Positions 59,411-64,000 of a stretch of 64,000 nucleotides of DNA are shown here, piece after piece (position 1 is the first letter of the stretch; the number at the start of each line of letters is the position of its first letter). The stretch is taken from positions 1-64,000 of the forward strand of contig CP070278.1 of NCBI GenBank assembly GCA_016916535.1. The letters run 5' to 3'. A program made the translations under genes and the position numbers. This DNA is from Dysgonomonadaceae bacterium zrk40. Lineage in GTDB: Bacteria; Bacteroidota; Bacteroidia; Bacteroidales; Dysgonomonadaceae. A model generated the notes under the pieces. The model was not told where the DNA came from and searched no databases. It saw nothing but the letters and a program-made list of their open reading frames with translations.

Positions 59411-59422
59411 GACCACTTGGAC
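59411..59422. promoter_or_regulatory. TetR operator candidate A
   Basis: GACCACTTGGAC, preceded by TTTTTTA and followed by TTTTTAAA, lies in the gap between the divergent genes. Confidence 0.6.
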
Positions 59423-59470
59423 TTTTTAAAGCCAATAGACAGGCCTCAGGTTTCATGTCAATGTTTTTTC

Positions 59471-59482
59471 GACCACATGGAC
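59471..59482. promoter_or_regulatory. TetR operator candidate B
   Basis: GACCACATGGAC, preceded by TTTTTTC and followed by CATAAAAA, repeats candidate A exactly 60 bp later and touches the TetR start. Confidence 0.62.
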
Positions 59483-59489
59483 CATAAAA

Positions 59490-60002
59490 ATGCCGAAGAT
59501 CGTCAACCACGACGCCCACAAGGATGAAATCGCACAGCGTGCGGCCGCCTATTTTTCAGAGCACGGCTACTCCGGAGTGGGCATGCGCGGCGTCGCGCAA
59601 TATTTGGGCATGTCAAAAAGCGCCCTCTATCACTATTTTCCGAGCAAAGAGGCACTGTTTCTGGCCTGCACCAAACAGGTGATCCGCCAGTTTCCTGAAC
59701 CGAGCGGCAATAGCGCACTGGGAGAAGCGGCTCAGCTTCAAGAGCTGATGGATTGCATGAAGCAGGACTTTGGCTCTGAGATGGCGCTTGTTCTTGACTA
59801 CCTGCGCGGCAAAAAGCCCGACGAGATCGCGGATGATCCGGCGATGCGGGAAACGGTGGCGTATTTTCTGGGTACGGTCACGCGTATCGTTGGAGAGGAG
59901 CGGGCACCTGAAACGCTGGCGCAGATCATCGGGACTCTGCTGCTGCACTACTTTTCTGGTGGAAACTGGAAAGCAGATTTTCACGGTTTGCGCATTGACT
60001 GA
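59490..60002 (+). CDS. TetR family transcriptional regulator
   Basis: The 170-residue protein has the TetR DNA-binding domain: HKDEIAQRAAAYFSEHGYSG, then VGMRGVAQYLGMSKSALYHY and FPSKEALFLACTKQV. Its operator candidates A and B flank the promoter region. Operator B ends 7 bp before the ATG and would occupy the ribosome-loading region in DNA, which suggests autorepression. It probably controls the divergent membrane-protein pair and the hydrolase 19 bp downstream. Confidence 0.9.
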   Translation: MPKIVNHDAHKDEIAQRAAAYFSEHGYSGVGMRGVAQYLGMSKSALYHYFPSKEALFLACTKQVIRQFPEPSGNSALGEAAQLQELMDCMKQDFGSEMALVLDYLRGKKPDEIADDPAMRETVAYFLGTVTRIVGEERAPETLAQIIGTLLLHYFSGGNWKADFHGLRID

Positions 60003-60021
60003 ACGATTTGGATTGACGACG

Positions 60022-61023
60022 ATGTTCCGCGCCTTTTGCGTTGCCGCCTTCGCCATGCTCTGCACCGGCTTTTTCCCTTCTGAAACGAGGGCCGCGCCAT
60101 ATCATGCCGGTCTCGTGCGAATCGAGGTTGAGGACGATCTCGAAATCGCCCCTGTCGTCATCTGGTATCCGACCGACATTTCTGAAGAAGTCTCCTGGCA
60201 GGCAGGGCCGTTTGAAATCACCGCCGGCCGGGACGTGGCGGTGGCGAAGGGGCGCTTTCCCGTCCTGCTCCTCTCGCATGGTCATCTGGGCGGTCCTATG
60301 AGCCATCGCGATTTCGCGGCCTCTCTTGCCCGGCAGGGCTATATCGTGGTCGCGCCGACGCATCTGGGCGATGCAGCAGGACACCCGATTGCCAGCCAGG
60401 ACCAAATACTGGCGCGCCGGCCGCAACAGGCCATCGCGGCGCTGGATGCAACTTTGCGGGATGATCGCTTCGCCTCTCATGCCGACCGTGCCCGGATCGG
60501 CATGATTGGCTATTCCGCCGGCGGCTACACCGCCCTCATGCTGGCAGGGGCTAAAGCCGATTTTGCGCTTGCGGCTTCCTACTGCCAGGCGCATGGCGAC
60601 GCTGACCCCGGCTCCTGCGGGCCGGAGCAAGACGTCTGGCCCCGGATATCAACGACGCTCGCCAGCTGGAAGCCGCCGATCAATCCCTACCCCATAAAGG
60701 CGGCCGTCCTGCTCGACCCGCTTGCGACGATGTTCGACGCCACAGGTCTCGCCGCCGTCAAAATCCCCGTTCTTCTCGTTCGCCCGGAGGATGAGGCCTA
60801 CATGAAGGCCGGCGCCAACGCGCTGGCGCTTGCCGGCAACCTGCCTGATCCGCCGCATGAGCTCGTGGTTCCCGGACGTCATTTCGTTTTCATCGATCCA
60901 TGTCCTGAAGAAATCGCGGCCGACGCCAGCCTGATCTGCAACGATGAACCCGGCGTCGATCGGGCGTCCATCCATCGTGAACTGGAGACCGAGATCACGG
61001 ATTTTCTGAAGCGGAATTTGTGA
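60022..61023 (+). CDS. Secreted alpha/beta hydrolase (PAF-acetylhydrolase/dienelactone-hydrolase-like)
   Basis: ATG 60022 begins a signal peptide (FRAFCVAAFAMLCTGFFPSE, then TRA). The 333-residue precursor has FPVLLLSHGHLGGPMSHRDF (oxyanion hole), AARQGYIVVAPTHLGDAAG-like strand, the nucleophile elbow RIGMIGYSAGGYTALMLAG, acid region IPVLLVRPEDEAYM and a late histidine in VPGRHFVFID. This is the layout of periplasmic dienelactone-hydrolase-like esterases. It is only 19 bp after the TetR stop, so the two are co-transcribed. Confidence 0.85.
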   Translation: MFRAFCVAAFAMLCTGFFPSETRAAPYHAGLVRIEVEDDLEIAPVVIWYPTDISEEVSWQAGPFEITAGRDVAVAKGRFPVLLLSHGHLGGPMSHRDFAASLARQGYIVVAPTHLGDAAGHPIASQDQILARRPQQAIAALDATLRDDRFASHADRARIGMIGYSAGGYTALMLAGAKADFALAASYCQAHGDADPGSCGPEQDVWPRISTTLASWKPPINPYPIKAAVLLDPLATMFDATGLAAVKIPVLLVRPEDEAYMKAGANALALAGNLPDPPHELVVPGRHFVFIDPCPEEIAADASLICNDEPGVDRASIHRELETEITDFLKRNL

Positions 61024-61501
61024 AGGGCTGACAACAAAACAGGCCAGAAAGTTTTTTTTGCCAAGTTCCATGCACCGAAAACGCGCATCGGTGCGGAAGC
61101 CCATCCTCTTGCGCAGTGAATTTCTTCACCGGCGGGCCGCGCCAGCGCTACATCGGGCCCGTGCAACGCAGCCGTTATCATCATCCTGAATGGCTTAGCG
61201 ACGACGTCGATTTTTCGAGACCGCCATGGGCCTTGAGGACGAAGCGGTCTGGCATCAAACGCCGGGTCGAAAACATTTACATAGCAATAAGATATATTTT
61301 CCGCTGCTTTCAGCATTTGACTTGCTTCAGGGATAACGGCGTTATGGGCGGGAGGAAAGCGGCCTTGCCCTCCGGGAGAAGGGCGGGTCGTTTGATAGGG
61401 AGGAGATCGTCCCGGTCTTGCGGGACCGACGGCGGCTGCCCGCGATCCGCGGACGGGCCCCTCCTTGCGGCGTGCAACATTCAAGGGGGGAGGTCTTGTC
61501 T
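61024..61501. other. Gene-free stretch with an AraC-gene fragment
   Basis: Besides the fragment at 61159-61230 no gene was seen. The last 20 bp hold the GGGGAGG ribosome site of the SDR gene. The stretch presumably carries the promoter for the SDR-LIV operon, but I see no clear -35/-10 pair. Confidence 0.5.
61159..61230 (+). pseudogene. 5' fragment of an AraC regulator paralogous to the one at 49399
   Basis: GTGCAACGCAGCCGTTATCA and the following bases match the start of the AraC gene at 49399 (ATGCAACGCAACCGTTATCA) with three mismatches over 34 bp. Weaker similarity continues over another 30 bp (peptide QRSRYHHPEWLSDDVDFSRP against QRNRYHHLEWLHGIDFFEA). After that the similarity stops. It is a truncated relic. 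Confidence 0.75.
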
Positions 61502-62314
61502 ATGCTTGAACGAATGTTCGATGTGCGCGGTCAGTCCGTGATCGTGACGGGCGGGGCCAGCGGCATCGGCCGCGCCTATGCCGAGATCATGGCCGCCCAG
61601 GGCGCGCGGGTCTGCATCCTCGATCTGGATCAGGCGGGCACCGAGAAGACCGTCAGCGAAATCAAGGCCACGGGCGGCGATGTCTGGGGCCTGAAGGTCG
61701 ATGTCGCCGACCGTCCCGGTCTGGCGGCGGCGTTCGACGCGGTGGCCGACAAACACGGCCGCATCGACACGGTCTACGCCAATGCCGGCATCGATCCGGG
61801 GCCCGGCTTCATGACGCCGACAGGCGAGCGCAATCCCGACGGCGCGATCGAGAACATCCCGGACGAGCAGTGGGACCGGGGCATCGAGATCAACCTCACC
61901 TCGGTCTACAGCACGGTCAAGAATGCCGTGCGCCACATGAAGCCGAACGGCGGCGGGCAGATCATCGTGACCTCCTCGATCGCCTCGGACATCAACGAAA
62001 GCATCGTCGGCACGTCCTACATGCCGGCCAAGGCCGCGGTGAACCATTTCGTCCGCCACATGGCGATGGAACTCGGGGCCTACGGCATCCGCGTCAACGC
62101 GATCCTGCCGGGCCCGTTCATCACCAATATCGCCGGCGGTCGCCTGCGCAACAAAGAGGATCGCGCGGCCTTCGAGGCGCAGTCCCTGATCGGACGGATC
62201 GGCGATGTCGAGGACATCAAGGGCCTGGCACTGCTGCTGGCCTCGCCGGCCGGATCCTACATGACGGGATCGCTGGTGGTCATCGATGGCGGATCGCTGA
62301 TCCGCATGACCTGA
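61502..62314 (+). CDS. Short-chain dehydrogenase/reductase
   Basis: ATG 61502 lies 9 nt from GGGGAGG. The 270-residue protein is a classical SDR: VTGGASGIGRAYAEIM, acidic ILDLDQAG after the second strand (NAD preference), YANAGIDPG in place of the usual NNAG, the serine region VTSSIASDINESIVG and the active-site pair in YMPAKAAV. It probably oxidises an alcohol in the pathway served by the LIV-type transporter that follows 71 bp later. Confidence 0.9.
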   Translation: MLERMFDVRGQSVIVTGGASGIGRAYAEIMAAQGARVCILDLDQAGTEKTVSEIKATGGDVWGLKVDVADRPGLAAAFDAVADKHGRIDTVYANAGIDPGPGFMTPTGERNPDGAIENIPDEQWDRGIEINLTSVYSTVKNAVRHMKPNGGGQIIVTSSIASDINESIVGTSYMPAKAAVNHFVRHMAMELGAYGIRVNAILPGPFITNIAGGRLRNKEDRAAFEAQSLIGRIGDVEDIKGLALLLASPAGSYMTGSLVVIDGGSLIRMT

Positions 62315-62385
62315 CAGGCAAATGGGCGTGCGGCCTGCCAGGGAGCGGCGGGCGATGCGCCAAAATATGGGAGAGGAGAACAGAA

Positions 62386-63675
62386 ATGGCTTACATCAAC
62401 AAACTGATCCGGCCCACCCGCCGCGGCGTGCTGCGCGGCATGGGCGCCGGCCTTGCGGCGAGCGTTCTGGGGTCGCCGGCGGTGCTGCGCGCCCAGACGG
62501 CGGGCAAGATCCGCATGGGTTATATCACGCCCGAAACCGGGCCGCTCGGCCTGTTCGGGGAAACCGACGGCTATACCGTCCAGAAAATCCGCGAGGCGCT
62601 CGGCGGCAGACTGCAATCGGCCAATGGCGACGTCTACGAGCTCGAAATTCTCGAGCGTGACAGCCAGTCGAACCCGAACAAGGCCGCCGAGATCGCCGGC
62701 GACCTGATCCTGAACGACGAAGTGCATCTTCTCGTGCCGGCATCGACGACCGATACCATCCTGCCGGCCATGGAGCAGGCCGAACTTTACGAGACGCCGT
62801 CGATCTCGGCGGGCGCGCCATGGCAGGCCGTGATCATGCCGCGCGGCGGCGGCGAATTCGACTGGACCTACCATTTCTTCTGGGGTCTGGACGAGGCGCT
62901 GAACACGTTTGTCGGCCTGTGGAACGGGCTGGAGACCAACCGCAAGGTCGGCATGCTGTTTCCGCAGAACATTGACGGCGAGACCTGGGGCAACGAGGAA
63001 TACGGCCTGCCCGTGCCGACCCGCGCCGCGGGCTACGAGGTCACCATCCCCGGCTATTTCCAGCCGCGCACCAATGATTTCTCGGCCCAGATCTCCACGT
63101 TCAAGCAGGCCGGCTGTGATATCATCGGCGGCATCACCTATCCGGACGATCTGAAGACCTTCGTGACCCAGTGCAACCAGCAGGGCTTCAAGCCGAAGGC
63201 GGTGACCGTAGCGGCGGCGCTGCTGTTCCCGGGCAGCGTCGAGGCAATGGGGCCGCTTGGCAACGGCATGACGACCGAGGTGTGGTGGACGCCGGCCTTC
63301 CCCTTCAAGTCTTCGATTACCGGGCAGACCAGCCGGGAGATCGCCGATCAGTGGGAAAGCGAGCAGAACCGCCAGTGGACGCAGCCGCTCGGCTATTCGC
63401 ACAGCGTTCTGGAAGTGGCGATCGACGTGCTCAAGCGTTCGGCCGATCCCCTGGATCGCGAGGCCAACCGCGAGGCGCTGGCGGCGACCGATCTCGACAC
63501 CGTGGTCGGCCATATCAACTTTTCGGGCCAGCCGCACAAGAATGTCTGCACCACGCCGATCTTCGGCGGCCAGTGGGTCAAGGGCGAGAAATGGCCTTAC
63601 GACCTCAAGATCGTGGACAACAGCGTCAACCAACTGTTCGAGCCGCAGCAGAAGATCGTGGCGCTGAACTGGTAG
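62386..63675 (+). CDS. LIV-type ABC transporter substrate-binding protein
   Basis: ATG 62386 follows GAGAGGAG. The 429-residue precursor has a twin-arginine-like signal (PTRRGVLRGMGAGLAASVLG, cut near LRAQ). The mature Peripla_BP_6 fold shows KIRMGYITPETGPLGLFGET, LILNDEVHLLVPASTTDTIL, KVGMLFPQNIDGETWGNEEY and TFKQAGCDIIGGITYPDD. This family binds amino acids, amides, urea or aromatic acids. It is followed 1 bp later by the ATPase gene. Confidence 0.9.
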   Translation: MAYINKLIRPTRRGVLRGMGAGLAASVLGSPAVLRAQTAGKIRMGYITPETGPLGLFGETDGYTVQKIREALGGRLQSANGDVYELEILERDSQSNPNKAAEIAGDLILNDEVHLLVPASTTDTILPAMEQAELYETPSISAGAPWQAVIMPRGGGEFDWTYHFFWGLDEALNTFVGLWNGLETNRKVGMLFPQNIDGETWGNEEYGLPVPTRAAGYEVTIPGYFQPRTNDFSAQISTFKQAGCDIIGGITYPDDLKTFVTQCNQQGFKPKAVTVAAALLFPGSVEAMGPLGNGMTTEVWWTPAFPFKSSITGQTSREIADQWESEQNRQWTQPLGYSHSVLEVAIDVLKRSADPLDREANREALAATDLDTVVGHINFSGQPHKNVCTTPIFGGQWVKGEKWPYDLKIVDNSVNQLFEPQQKIVALNW

Positions 63676-63676
63676 G

Positions 63677-64000
<324 letters not shown>

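Overview
The window is about 60-63% GC alphaproteobacterial DNA. The RbsABC/Frc-type sugar ABC systems, TRAP transporters, many IclR/GntR/DeoR/AraC/TetR regulators, and IS66, IS3, IS21 and Tn3 debris suggest an accessory or megaplasmid-like catabolic region of a Hyphomicrobiales (Rhizobiales) bacterium. I cannot place the genus. No rRNA, tRNA, CRISPR array or replication origin was seen.

Layout. 1-5.2 kb is a mobile-element margin: a Lon-like AAA+ ATPase running off the left edge, an IS66 remnant (tnpA-tnpB without tnpC), a (GGAAA)n microsatellite, a possible TnsA-like ORF ending in a strong terminator, two orphan ORFs (the second AT-rich), and an IS3-type transposase tail. 5.2-22.1 kb is the most unusual part. 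An IclR regulator faces an operon of SCP2-like protein, alpha/beta hydrolase, metallo-beta-lactamase-fold lactonase, sugar-type ABC transporter (binding protein, tandem ATPase, two enlarged permeases), a proteorhodopsin homologue whose retinal lysine is arginine, a YqiK-like flotillin, a small membrane protein, an SSS-type symporter, an iron alcohol dehydrogenase and a succinate-semialdehyde-type dehydrogenase. Regulator, lactonase, Fe-ADH and SSADH are the components of Agrobacterium blcR-blcABC (gamma-butyrolactone to succinate), here wrapped around a large membrane module.

22.5-32.9 kb holds a minus-strand hydantoinase/oxoprolinase set (RidA, HyuB, HyuA, FAD amine oxidoreductase, SDR) divergent from a TRAP transporter and a DeoR regulator. 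33.1-40.1 kb is a sugar or sugar-acid island: two NAD(P)-dependent reductases, a GntR/FCD regulator, a three-gene Frc-like ABC transporter and a zinc dehydrogenase. An AT-rich motif is shared by the two promoters. 40.2-44.0 kb encodes a periplasmic three-subunit dehydrogenase (triheme cytochrome c, GMC flavoprotein, Tat-exported small subunit). 44.3-49.2 kb is a DabA-DabB inorganic-carbon pump with a divergent LysR regulator.

49.4-55.6 kb is a mix of two AraC regulators, a DUF2000 protein, a secreted DUF1566-like protein, an esterase-like hydrolase, and a saccharopine-dehydrogenase-like protein divergent from a TetR regulator with two clear operator candidates. 55.6-58.3 kb contains an aldehyde dehydrogenase framed by decayed Tn3 and IstB sequences. 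58.3-61.0 kb has two membrane proteins divergent from a TetR regulator and a secreted hydrolase. 61.1-64.0 kb has an AraC fragment, an SDR, and the start of a LIV-type ABC transporter that continues past the right edge.
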